NCBI RefSeq assembly: GCF_002135295.1
Contig: NZ_NEGG01000005.1
Span: forward strand, 1-64,000
Source of the DNA: Acinetobacter sp. ANC 5054
Lineage (GTDB): Bacteria; Pseudomonadota; Gammaproteobacteria; Pseudomonadales; Moraxellaceae
Reading direction: 5' to 3'
Length of the DNA: 64,000 nucleotides
Shown: piece after piece, positions 19,079 to 26,765 of the stretch
Layout: each line of letters starts with the position of its first letter
Position numbering within the stretch: position 1 is the first letter of the stretch
Made by a program: the position numbers and the translations under genes
Notes under the pieces: generated by a model
Told to the model about the DNA's origin: nothing
What the model saw: only the letters and a program-made list of their open reading frames with translations
Database searches by the model: none

Positions 19079-20008
19079 TTATGCCAACTTATCTTGAGTC
19101 GTCACTTTTTTAGCTAAGCGGCCAGACAAGCTAACGACCAATACTCCTGCCATCACCATCACCGTTCCGATCACAAAATTTCGTTCTAAAGGTTCATTCA
19201 AAATCAACACACCAAACAGAATGCCAAACAGCGGGGTTAAAAACGAGAAAACCCCTAAACGCGAAGCCAAATAGCGTTTTAATAGCCAAAACCAAATCAG
19301 ATAACTGGCAAATGAAATCAGCACCGCATGAAACACTAAGCTGGCAAAAGTGACGGCTGTCCATTGAATATGACCTTGTCCCAAAACAAATGCCATCGGG
19401 AAAAGCAGTACAAAACCGCCCACTAACTGATAAAACAAGGTTTGGGTGGCAGGTGCTTCCGATAAATTGGTCAGTCTAACGGCAATGGTCGTCGTCGCCC
19501 AAAGGATGCCCGCTCCCAGCGCAAGAACATCGCCCAACACTATCGAACTCAGATCTTGAGGGCTGGAACCCCGTCCAGCGAAGGTCACCACAATGCCTAA
19601 AAACGCGATAAAAATACCGCCCCACTGCTTCAGCGTTAAGCGTTCTGCTGGCAGTTTCCAATGCAGACCCAATGCCACAAAAATTGGTGCGGTATAGAGC
19701 AGCACCACGGTATGCGAAGCCGAGGTAAAACGTAGTGCCTCACCAACCAAACAAAACTCAGCAGCAAACAATACTGCAACCAGACTACCTGAAAACCAGT
19801 ATTGTCGGCTGAATAACGATTGACCTGCTGCCAGCTTAATCAGCGGAAAAACCATTAAGGCCGAAAGCCCTGAACGCAAGGCCATTTGCATAATAGGAGC
19901 AATATCCGCAGCTGCCAATTTAACTACTATTTGTTGCAGCCCCCAGAAAATGCAGAGGAAAAACATGATAGTCGATGCTTTGGCATCTAGCGCCTGTCGT
20001 GCTTGCAC
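19079..20008 (-). CDS. EamA/DMT family transporter (copy A)
   Basis: This 309-aa inner-membrane protein of ten predicted helices has two EamA halves. It is likely an exporter of amino acids or other small metabolites, but the substrate is not predictable. It is a close paralog of the next gene (20099-21028): both share MFFLCIFWGLQQ-/IILCMIWGIQQ-type starts, LGLHWKLPAE and WGGIF stretches, and a QTLFYQLVGG block. The two probably form one unit and lie divergent from an AraC regulator. Confidence 0.88.
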   Translation of the reverse strand: MQARQALDAKASTIMFFLCIFWGLQQIVVKLAAADIAPIMQMALRSGLSALMVFPLIKLAAGQSLFSRQYWFSGSLVAVLFAAEFCLVGEALRFTSASHTVVLLYTAPIFVALGLHWKLPAERLTLKQWGGIFIAFLGIVVTFAGRGSSPQDLSSIVLGDVLALGAGILWATTTIAVRLTNLSEAPATQTLFYQLVGGFVLLFPMAFVLGQGHIQWTAVTFASLVFHAVLISFASYLIWFWLLKRYLASRLGVFSFLTPLFGILFGVLILNEPLERNFVIGTVMVMAGVLVVSLSGRLAKKVTTQDKLA

Positions 20009-20098
20009 AAGCTCATCCTTAAATTTGTGTTGCCGTACCTTAGCATTTGCACCTAAAAATACCTAACATGGATGCATTTAGATCCGCATAGTTGCCAA

Positions 20099-21028
20099 TT
20101 AAAGCTTAGACAGAATCAGCCCCTGCCAAACGCGTTTAATCCAAACATGGAGTGTGACAATCATTACCCCTGCCAATACCAGTGCTGTACCGATAATAAA
20201 ATTAATTTCAATCTGTTCACCGAGAAAGACCACGCCGAAGATCATGCCGAAAATGGGGGTTAAAAATGAGAACACACCCAGACCATTGGCGAGATATTTA
20301 CGCAGCAACCAAAACCATAACATCAGACTTAACAGCGACATGATCAACACATGAAATGCCATACTGCTGATGGATACCCATGTCCAATGAATGCTGGTTT
20401 GTCCTGTCAGCCATGCAACAGGTAATAGAAATATACAGCCGCCAACCAATTGATAAAACAAGGTTTGCGTCGGTGCAGCATCAGACAATTTGGTTAAACG
20501 TAAGGAAATAGTGGTCAATGCCCACATGACACCTGCCAACAGTGCCATTGCGTCCCCCATCAAGGCCTGCGTTGCAGCAGGTTCAACATCTCGCCCCATA
20601 AAGGACAGAACAATACCTGCAAAGGCAAGAAATATTCCACCCCATTGAATAGCGGTTAGTTTTTCCGCAGGCAATTTCCAATGCAATCCCAACGCCACAA
20701 AAATTGGGGCGGTATAAAGCAGTACGACGGTATGCGATGCCGTGGTATAGCGCAGTGCTTCTGCCACCAAGATAAATTCAGCAGAAAATAAGAAAGCCAG
20801 CCAAATACCCGGCAATAAATATGCTCGTTGATACAGATGCACACCATGAGGGAGGCGAATGAATGGGAAAAGTAGCAGCGCTGCTAAGCCTGAACGAATA
20901 GCAATTTGCATGATGGGCGCAATATCAGCAGCAGCCAACTTCAGCACGACCTGCTGTATGCCCCAAATCATGCACAAAATAATCATCAGGCCAGATGCTT
21001 GAGCATCTAGCGTTTTACGCTGTTCCAC
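20099..21028 (-). CDS. EamA/DMT family transporter (copy B)
   Basis: This is a second 309-aa EamA protein on the same strand, 90 bp upstream of copy A. It has ten predicted helices, with SGLAALLLFPFIRL, LGLHWKLPAEKLTAIQWGGIFLAFAGIV and TQTLFYQLVGG shared with copy A at high similarity. It lies 102 bp from the divergent AraC-type regulator at 21131, which is the obvious candidate controller. Equal length and collinear similarity indicate a tandem duplication. Confidence 0.88.
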   Translation of the reverse strand: MEQRKTLDAQASGLMIILCMIWGIQQVVLKLAAADIAPIMQIAIRSGLAALLLFPFIRLPHGVHLYQRAYLLPGIWLAFLFSAEFILVAEALRYTTASHTVVLLYTAPIFVALGLHWKLPAEKLTAIQWGGIFLAFAGIVLSFMGRDVEPAATQALMGDAMALLAGVMWALTTISLRLTKLSDAAPTQTLFYQLVGGCIFLLPVAWLTGQTSIHWTWVSISSMAFHVLIMSLLSLMLWFWLLRKYLANGLGVFSFLTPIFGMIFGVVFLGEQIEINFIIGTALVLAGVMIVTLHVWIKRVWQGLILSKL

Positions 21029-21130
21029 GGTTTTGACTCTTGAATAGAATAAACTTCACTATAAATCTGTCTGTATTAAAATATATACTTCAATCTAGAC
21101 AAGTGATCTTCTTATTCAGGCAATTTTTAT

Positions 21131-21946
21131 ATGCGCCATAAAAACCGTTCTGATCAAACAGCACTGAAACAGTTGCCGACCAATGATGTGATTCAAGCAC
21201 CGCTTTGGATCAGTTTTCGTAACGACCCTGCTTTGTCGGTATATCCCTTACATGGACATGCGTGGGGGGAGTTTATCTATGCTTTTAATGGCGTAATGGA
21301 AGTCAATATTAATCAAGTGGATTATATTACACCGCCACCTTATGGCATTTGGTTGCCACCCAATTTGGAGCATAGTGGCTTAAACCGCACGGCTGTTTCA
21401 CATGGAACCTTATATGTGCATGAATCGCTATGTCATCACTTGCCAACACAGCCAGGGATTTTACTTAGCTCATCCTTAGTCGCAGCGCTTTTCAGCCATC
21501 TAAGACAACTGCATGAACACACACAGATTGCAGAACAGTCGCCTGAATATCAGCGATTGTTGCAGGTGATTTTAGATCAGTTACAGCAAGCGAAATTGGT
21601 CAGCAGCTATTTACCGCATTCGGAGCACCCTGCTCTCAAGCAGCTATTGGATTATTTGCATCAACATCCTGCCGATCAAAGTCCTTTGGCTGAGCTTGCA
21701 CAGCAAATCAATATGACCGAACGCACCTTGGCACGTTACTGTCAAAAAGAACTCGGCATGTCACTGCACGAGTGGCGACAGCGTTTAAAAGTCACCAAAG
21801 CCATGTCCATGCTACAAAGCGGTGAAAAAATTGAAAGTATTGCGCTCGAACTGGGTTATGCCAATGCTTCTGCATTTATTAATATGTTTAAAAAATGGAT
21901 GCTCTGTACTCCAGACCAATTTCGAAAAATGGGGCTAAATGGCTAA
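21131..21946 (+). CDS. AraC family transcriptional regulator
   Basis: The 271-aa regulator has an N-terminal cupin-like sensor domain (GHAWGEFIYAFNGVMEVNINQVDYITPPPYGIWLPPNLEH) and a C-terminal double helix-turn-helix (LAELAQQINMTERTLARYCQKELGMSLHEWRQRLKVTKAM and IESIALELGYANASAFINMFKKWM). It is divergent from the EamA pair and probably controls them, as many AraC/DMT neighbours do. The intergenic region 21029-21130 carries a TGTCT/AGACA dyad, which is only suggestive as an operator. Confidence 0.9.
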   Translation: MRHKNRSDQTALKQLPTNDVIQAPLWISFRNDPALSVYPLHGHAWGEFIYAFNGVMEVNINQVDYITPPPYGIWLPPNLEHSGLNRTAVSHGTLYVHESLCHHLPTQPGILLSSSLVAALFSHLRQLHEHTQIAEQSPEYQRLLQVILDQLQQAKLVSSYLPHSEHPALKQLLDYLHQHPADQSPLAELAQQINMTERTLARYCQKELGMSLHEWRQRLKVTKAMSMLQSGEKIESIALELGYANASAFINMFKKWMLCTPDQFRKMGLNG

Positions 21947-22033
21947 ATTAATGAATTTTTTTGAGCTATAGGGTGATTGACGAAGATGTAAAAACTTATA
22001 TGATCAAATCAAATATTTAGAATCATAAATACA

Positions 22034-22870
22034 ATGCAGCGAAATTATAAAAATTCAATTTTAAGCCTCTGTCTCTGCATCGTTTTTCTGACTGGTTGCA
22101 GTTCCAAAGAAGAGCGCGAATTTAAAGCGACTTTAAAAACCGCAGAATCTGGCGATGTCATGGCGCAAATGAAAGTCGGCGACTTATACCTTGAAGGTAC
22201 AGGCACGGAAAAAAATTTAGAACAAAGCCTATATTGGTATAAGCAAGCTGCCTTACAAGGTAATGCAAATGCTTTTCAACAATTAAGACAGCTTGCATTA
22301 GCTGGAAACCATAACGCAGATGTATTTCTGTCTGATTTACTAGATAATGGCAATACCTTGCTAGCCAATTGGATTTATCAACAAGCATTAGCAAGTGATT
22401 CCCAAGCTCAATATGCTTTAGCCTGGATGTACGATATGGGAATAGGCAGGATTGAAGATCCATATTTAGCCATGAAATGGTATAAAAAATCAGCAGAGCA
22501 ACATAATGTACTAGCAGAGTATATCTATAAAGAACGTTTAAAACGTGGCACAGTGATGCCTCATCATAAATACCCAAATACCATTTACGGCGGAGTAAAA
22601 CCTTACCCTAACTTTTCTAGCAAAATTGAGAATGCTTATCTATACCATATAAATAGCAGGGCTGTAAAAACACCGCGTACATGGAATATTTCTGGCGACT
22701 ATATCAGTAACAAACATTTGATTAAAAAAGATAAAACCCTATATTTAACGCCTGATGAATATGACGATATGTTTGGTAAAGCATCTGACAGCAATTCTGC
22801 CCGTCAAACCAATACAAGAGAGCATGTCAATATTCATCAAGCTGGTACTGATTCTGCATCTTTGCACTAA
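22034..22870 (+). CDS. Sel1-repeat lipoprotein
   Basis: The 278-aa product has a lipoprotein signal peptide with lipobox L19-T20-G21-C22. Two clear Sel1-like repeats follow: one from about residue 37 (AQMKVGDLYLEGTGTEKNLEQSLYWYKQAALQGNANA) and one from about residue 118 (AQYALAWMYDMGIGRIEDPYLAMKWYKKSAEQ). The remaining C-terminal region is of no recognised type and lies outside the repeats. Sel1 proteins usually mediate protein-protein contacts; the partner is unknown. Confidence 0.85.
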   Translation: MQRNYKNSILSLCLCIVFLTGCSSKEEREFKATLKTAESGDVMAQMKVGDLYLEGTGTEKNLEQSLYWYKQAALQGNANAFQQLRQLALAGNHNADVFLSDLLDNGNTLLANWIYQQALASDSQAQYALAWMYDMGIGRIEDPYLAMKWYKKSAEQHNVLAEYIYKERLKRGTVMPHHKYPNTIYGGVKPYPNFSSKIENAYLYHINSRAVKTPRTWNISGDYISNKHLIKKDKTLYLTPDEYDDMFGKASDSNSARQTNTREHVNIHQAGTDSASLH

Positions 22871-22899
22871 TAGTATTAACTTTTAAATTTATTGCATTA

Positions 22900-22926
22900 A
22901 AAAGACCACCTTTCGGCAGTCTTTTA
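22900..22926. terminator. Weak bidirectional terminator
   Basis: Interrupted stem AAAGAC/GTCTTT with an inner CC/GG pair and a TTTC loop, between the converging Sel1 lipoprotein and FAH-family genes. Confidence 0.55.
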
Positions 22927-22947
22927 AAATCTTAAATGAGCTTGTTC

Positions 22948-23589
22948 TTACTTCACAAAGGTCGTCCACACATAGTCCTGTTTTTTGCCTTTGAGCGTCA
23001 TTTTTAATTGTTCGCCAGTTTGTAATGCAGCGACACCCGCTGGTGTTCCTGTCATCACTACATCACCTGCTTCTAAGCTAAATGCTTGGCTGATATCTGC
23101 CAATAAATAGCCAATATCAAAAATCAAATGCGAGGTATCACCTGCTTGGCGTAGCTCATCATTCACATGCAGTGTGTAATGGACATCATTCCAATCGATC
23201 ACCACCTCATCAACAGACACCCAGTCTGCCAATATGCATGATCCGTCATATGCTTTTGAACGTTCCCACGGCTGACCTTTTTTCTTCAGCGCATCCTGCT
23301 GATCACGTAAGGTTAAATCCAAACCTAAAGTCACAGCACCGACTGCTTCAAGCGCTTTGATGGGATCAGTTTCACCTTTTAAAGGTCGGTCAATACGCAG
23401 ACTGAGTTCGCATTCATAATGACAACTGCCAAGTGCCATATTCCATGAAATGCCTTCATCTAGCGCAGTGAGCGAACTCGGTGGCTTGATAAACAATACA
23501 GGGCTATCCGGTATTGCATTACCCAATTCTCGGGCATGATCGGCATAGCTACGGCCTACGCAAACAATTTTAGATGGACGTGATTGCAT
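22948..23589 (-). CDS. Fumarylacetoacetate hydrolase family protein (YcgM-like)
   Basis: A short FAH-family enzyme (213 aa). Metal ligands of the family are visible in HYECELSLRI (ExE) and in the later DWVSVDEVVIDW region; the DLTLRDQQDALKKKGQPWERSKAYDGSC block is the classical signature seen in acylpyruvases and oxaloacetate decarboxylases such as YcgM/FAHD1. The likely reaction is C-C bond cleavage or decarboxylation of a short oxo-acid, but the substrate is not certain. It probably shares a transcript with the upstream YcxB-like gene (33 bp). Confidence 0.9.
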   Translation of the reverse strand: MQSRPSKIVCVGRSYADHARELGNAIPDSPVLFIKPPSSLTALDEGISWNMALGSCHYECELSLRIDRPLKGETDPIKALEAVGAVTLGLDLTLRDQQDALKKKGQPWERSKAYDGSCILADWVSVDEVVIDWNDVHYTLHVNDELRQAGDTSHLIFDIGYLLADISQAFSLEAGDVVMTGTPAGVAALQTGEQLKMTLKGKKQDYVWTTFVK

Positions 23590-23622
23590 ACTACTCCCTC
23601 GTATGAATGGACGACTTTAAGC

Positions 23623-24120
23623 TTAATGTTTAAAGGTATTTTCAAAAATGCTTTGATCTGCCGTATTTTTGAAGGCACTTTTAGGCACAATGATCACTGT
23701 TTTGCTTTTTAACTCGATCATATAGGTCAATTTACCTTCAGCAAAATTCGCGACTTCTGCATAATTAAAGGTATTTTTACGACCATTGGCATAAATTTCT
23801 GCATAGTCTTGAAACAGTTCAATGCCTTGCTCACTTTTACCCAATTGATATTTAACGAATTGGCGTTTAAACATCATCGGTAAAAACCAGTAGCGCATTA
23901 AACCTTGTAGCAATAAGAAGAAAATACCCAAGCCAACATAATATGCACCAGCACCACTGAGACCTAAATAAAAGCCCCAAATGATAATCCCGATGCTAAT
24001 CGCAGGGGTTAAAAAGCGAGTAAATTGCTTTTTGCCAAAGGTTGCCAGTGCAAAACCATCCTGTGATTCTTCAAGATTTAAAAAATAGCGCAGCGATAAT
24101 GCAGGTAGAGTCTCAGACAT
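23623..24120 (-). CDS. YcxB-like domain membrane protein
   Basis: The 165-aa protein has two hydrophobic segments near residues 36-55 and 57-80. A cytoplasmic region typical of the YcxB-like C-terminal domain follows (GIELFQDYAEIYANGRKNTFNYAEVANFAEGKLTYMIELKSKTVIIVPKSAF). The role of the family is unknown. It precedes the FAH-family gene on the same strand. Confidence 0.75.
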   Translation of the reverse strand: MSETLPALSLRYFLNLEESQDGFALATFGKKQFTRFLTPAISIGIIIWGFYLGLSGAGAYYVGLGIFFLLLQGLMRYWFLPMMFKRQFVKYQLGKSEQGIELFQDYAEIYANGRKNTFNYAEVANFAEGKLTYMIELKSKTVIIVPKSAFKNTADQSIFENTFKH

Positions 24121-24283
24121 AAGCTTATGAAAAATTAAAAAAGGATTGCGCTAAATACTACACCACAATGCAATCCTGCTTCACGCTTTTTAGCACCCGC
24201 TTGTAACACTTCCAAACTTCCCTTTATTTTAAAAATACGTTAAAACACTGCAAACCAAAAATATTGCATACGCAGGATGTGAC

Positions 24284-25588
24284 ATGCAGATAAAAAAAAT
24301 AATCTTGGTGCTGATGTGCATGAGCGGACTCTATGCATCACCCAGTTGGGCACGACTAATTCAATGGCAACCTCAAATCCCCAGTGCTTTAGATGCTTTT
24401 CAGGGTAACCCCAAAGCACTTGCAGACTTAACTGGCGATCAAATTATTATTTTTGCTCACCCGACGCAAAATATAAATTTGCCAACCATGAAATACGGTC
24501 AAAAAATTGCGGGTAAATATTATAGTGCTGCAGTGGTCGTACCAACGCAAAGTAAAAACGTCTCAAGACTCCTCAGCAATTATTCCAACTATGCAGGCTT
24601 ATTTCCCACCTTAAAGTCAGCAGAGGTATTAGAACAAAATGGTGCGGTGAGCCAAGTGAAATATAACATTCACATTCCCACCCCAATTCCAGTATTAAAT
24701 TTCAAAGAAAATGTCGTGATGCAGCATCAAATACAGGGCAATAGCATCACCAGTTTAGTGATTGATGCACCTGTACCCTATGGCGTTGGAAAATTAGAAT
24801 GGTTTGAATTAAGTCCCAATCAAACCCTGATCACAGTAACGCAGTGGGGTGACCTGAATCATCCTAAAGGTTTTTTATTCAGTAAAATTTTAAACGCATT
24901 ACCAGATGCCAAACTGGGAATTCCTGCGGGTACCAATGGGTTTTTAATAGAATCCTTACAGCGTCGTTTTAAAACCTTCAGTAGCGAAACATTAGACCAT
25001 GGCCAATTGCCAGACCTCAAGCTGAGTGCGAATCAAATTGAAAAAATTATCCTGCTCAGTAAAACCACCAAAGAGCCTGTGTCTTATATTGTCACGGCAC
25101 AGCGTGTCCCTTTTGGACAAAATCATGAGTTGATGCGTTTTAGTACCAGCTATCAGTACTACCCTCATAGCCCGTCCAACCTGCAAAATTGGATAAATGC
25201 CGCTTCATTTCAAAGTTTATTTCCAAAACAAGTGAAGGAAGTGCAAGTTCAAAAGCTCAATCAGCATTTACTCGATGCGAATTACAAAATTTCAGTTGGG
25301 CTAGGAGTCATTAGTATTCCTTTCGACTTCAAAATGCGCTTTGACTATCCTGACCTACTGCAAAATCAATACACCGCGACAGGTGGAGATCTAAAATTTG
25401 TCCGTGGTTCAATGCATATACGCCCTTTACAGCAGGGTTCACTGCTGCAATTGACCAGCGCAGTGAAAATACACGATAAAGCACCATTCTTATTACGCGC
25501 CATGCGCAGTATGCCCTATCACGATATACTGCCAGCACTCGGTGCTAACACCGTATTAGCCTTAAAAATTAAAGAAAAATTGAGTTAA
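24284..25588 (+). CDS. Exported protein with two SRPBCC-like halves
   Basis: The 434-aa product has a signal peptide (residues 1-23, ending SPSWA). Residues about 78-245 resemble an SRPBCC/START-type lipid- or ligand-binding domain (VVVPTQSKNVSRLLSNYSNYAGLFPTLKSAEV...VKYNIHIPTPIPVLNFKENV). Residues about 280-430 repeat the pattern (LQNWINAASFQSLFPKQVKEVQV...NYKISVGLGVISIPFDFKMRF). The internal duplication is my reading and not a database result. It may bind a hydrophobic ligand in the periplasm. The signal peptide fits start 24284. Confidence 0.7.
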   Translation: MQIKKIILVLMCMSGLYASPSWARLIQWQPQIPSALDAFQGNPKALADLTGDQIIIFAHPTQNINLPTMKYGQKIAGKYYSAAVVVPTQSKNVSRLLSNYSNYAGLFPTLKSAEVLEQNGAVSQVKYNIHIPTPIPVLNFKENVVMQHQIQGNSITSLVIDAPVPYGVGKLEWFELSPNQTLITVTQWGDLNHPKGFLFSKILNALPDAKLGIPAGTNGFLIESLQRRFKTFSSETLDHGQLPDLKLSANQIEKIILLSKTTKEPVSYIVTAQRVPFGQNHELMRFSTSYQYYPHSPSNLQNWINAASFQSLFPKQVKEVQVQKLNQHLLDANYKISVGLGVISIPFDFKMRFDYPDLLQNQYTATGGDLKFVRGSMHIRPLQQGSLLQLTSAVKIHDKAPFLLRAMRSMPYHDILPALGANTVLALKIKEKLS

Positions 25589-25633
25589 ATAAACTGAATA
25601 AAGATTTAATTTATTGTTTTTAACTATATTTTG

Positions 25634-25660
25634 GACACAAAAAAACCGCAACATGTGCGG
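25634..25660 (-). terminator. Terminator after tRNA-Arg copy 1
   Basis: On the minus strand the stem CCGCA/TGCGG (25646-25660) is followed by seven T residues. It ends the tRNA unit whose promoter is at 25777-25804. Confidence 0.85.
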
Positions 25661-25681
25661 TTTTCTCAATCTTGATCAAGT

Positions 25682-25758
25682 TGGTGCGCTCAGAGAGATT
25701 CGAACTCCCGACCCCTTAGTTCGTAGCCAAGTGCTCTATCCAGCTGAGCTATGAGCGC
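25682..25758 (-). tRNA. tRNA-Arg(ACG), copy 1
   Basis: The minus strand folds into a full cloverleaf: acceptor GCGCTCA/TGAGCGC, D-arm GCTC/GAGC, anticodon stem CTTGG/CTAAG with loop CTACGAA (anticodon ACG), T-arm with TTCGAAT, and an encoded CCA. Anticodon A34 would be deaminated to inosine by TadA to read CGU/CGC/CGA. It has its own promoter and terminator. Confidence 0.97.
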
Positions 25759-25776
25759 GACGTCTTGATGAGGCTC

Positions 25777-25804
25777 ATTATACGTGATTATTATTTTTTG
25801 TTAA
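25777..25804 (-). promoter_or_regulatory. Promoter of tRNA-Arg copy 1
   Basis: Minus-strand -35 TTAACA (plus 25799-25804), 16-base spacer and -10 TATAAT (plus 25777-25782) lie 19 bp upstream of the mature tRNA 5' end. Confidence 0.7.
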
Positions 25805-26152
25805 GCGTTTATTTGTATAAATCAGACTGAGTGTCTAGTATTTAGACATATCTTTGTAATTCGTTGAATTGTTCGGCAGATTTAAAATTTCCATCACTAT
25901 TCAGTCTATAAAATTCACGACAACAACGTCATTAATTCACGCTTTGTCCGTTTTCACCGTGATGTTTAAATTCTGCTTGAAATATTTACTCAGCGTAGAT
26001 TCTAAATCCTACAGTTTTTAATTTTTTCTTAAGCCGTTGGTTTAGGCATAAAAACCAAGGCGCAATGGGTGATTCAATAATAACCAAGACCAATGATCAG
26101 GTGAGCAAAACACTTTCCGTGAAGCAGGTCAATCAGTCTATAAATTACAGGC
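25805..26152. other. Non-coding spacer between duplicated tRNA-Arg units
   Basis: About 350 bp of A/T-rich sequence separate the copy 1 promoter from the copy 2 terminator. I see no ORF with a ribosome binding site. A 12-bp direct repeat, TCAGTCTATAAA, occurs at 25901-25912 and 26133-26144, and a weak stem-loop (TTGGTTT/AAACCAA) lies near 26037-26060. It may be the scar of whatever event separated the tRNA copies. Confidence 0.5.
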
Positions 26153-26176
26153 ACAAAAAAACCGCAACATGTGCGG
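26153..26176 (-). terminator. Terminator after tRNA-Arg copy 2
   Basis: Same stem as at 25646-25660 (CCGCA/TGCGG, 26162-26176) followed by a T run on the minus strand. It ends the tRNA-Ser/Arg/Arg transcript. Confidence 0.85.
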
Positions 26177-26190
26177 TAATTTGTTCAAGT

Positions 26191-26267
26191 TGGTGCGCTC
26201 AGAGAGATTCGAACTCCCGACCCCTTAGTTCGTAGCCAAGTGCTCTATCCAGCTGAGCTATGAGCGC
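26191..26267 (-). tRNA. tRNA-Arg(ACG), copy 2
   Basis: Identical to copy 1 over all 77 bases, CCA included. It is the last tRNA of a transcript that begins with tRNA-Ser, with 46 bp between it and copy 3. Confidence 0.97.
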
Positions 26268-26313
26268 GTAACTTGTGTCGTCTTAAAAGACTACGTTTTT
26301 CAGATTTACTTAT

Positions 26314-26390
26314 TGGTGCGCTCAGAGAGATTCGAACTCCCGACCCCTTAGTTCGTAGCCAAGTGCTCTATCCAGCTGAGCTATGAGCGC
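26314..26390 (-). tRNA. tRNA-Arg(ACG), copy 3
   Basis: Identical to copies 1 and 2, with encoded CCA. It lies 15 bp downstream of tRNA-Ser, so the two are co-transcribed and must be separated by RNase processing. Confidence 0.97.
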
Positions 26391-26405
26391 GACATAAGTA
26401 AATCG

Positions 26406-26495
26406 TGGCGGTGAGAGAGGGATTCGAACCCTCGATACAGTTGCCCGTATGCATCCTTAGCAGGGATGTGGTTTCAGCCACTCACCCATCTCACC
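26406..26495 (-). tRNA. tRNA-Ser(GCT)
   Basis: The minus strand gives a class II tRNA: acceptor GGTGAGA/TCTCACC, anticodon loop CTGCTAA (anticodon GCT, reading AGC/AGU), a long variable arm, T-loop TTCGAAT and encoded CCA. It is first in the tRNA operon that continues to copies 3 and 2 of tRNA-Arg. Confidence 0.97.
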
Positions 26496-26508
26496 GTAAC
26501 GTGCCGCC

Positions 26509-26537
26509 ATAATACAAAGATCAGGGTACTACTGCAA
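26509..26537 (-). promoter_or_regulatory. Promoter of the tRNA-Ser/Arg/Arg operon
   Basis: Minus-strand -35 TTGCAG (plus 26532-26537), 17-base spacer and -10 TATTAT (plus 26509-26514), just upstream of tRNA-Ser. Confidence 0.7.
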
Positions 26538-26765
26538 GCGCAGTCTTTATATTTTTTTCATTTTTTTGCTCAATTAGATATTTTTTAAACGATTTCTCAA
26601 ATTTCTTCGGATAAATCGCGCATTTCAGGCTATCCCATTCAGACTTTTACTGCATAAACATCGTAAAATATCGACTTAAAACACTTTATTGCAATCAATT
26701 GCGTGCAGTATCTGCGTGCATGACTTATGCTAATCCTAATCTTCTGATTTGAAGCCAAATACATT

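Noticed and set aside
22158..22577. 139-aa minus-strand ORF in the Sel1 lipoprotein gene
   Set aside because: Antisense shadow of the Sel1 gene, with no start signal.
25805..26152. Possible integrated element between tRNA copies
   Set aside because: No integrase or cargo gene and only a 12-bp direct repeat, so I keep it as a spacer and a finding rather than a mobile element.
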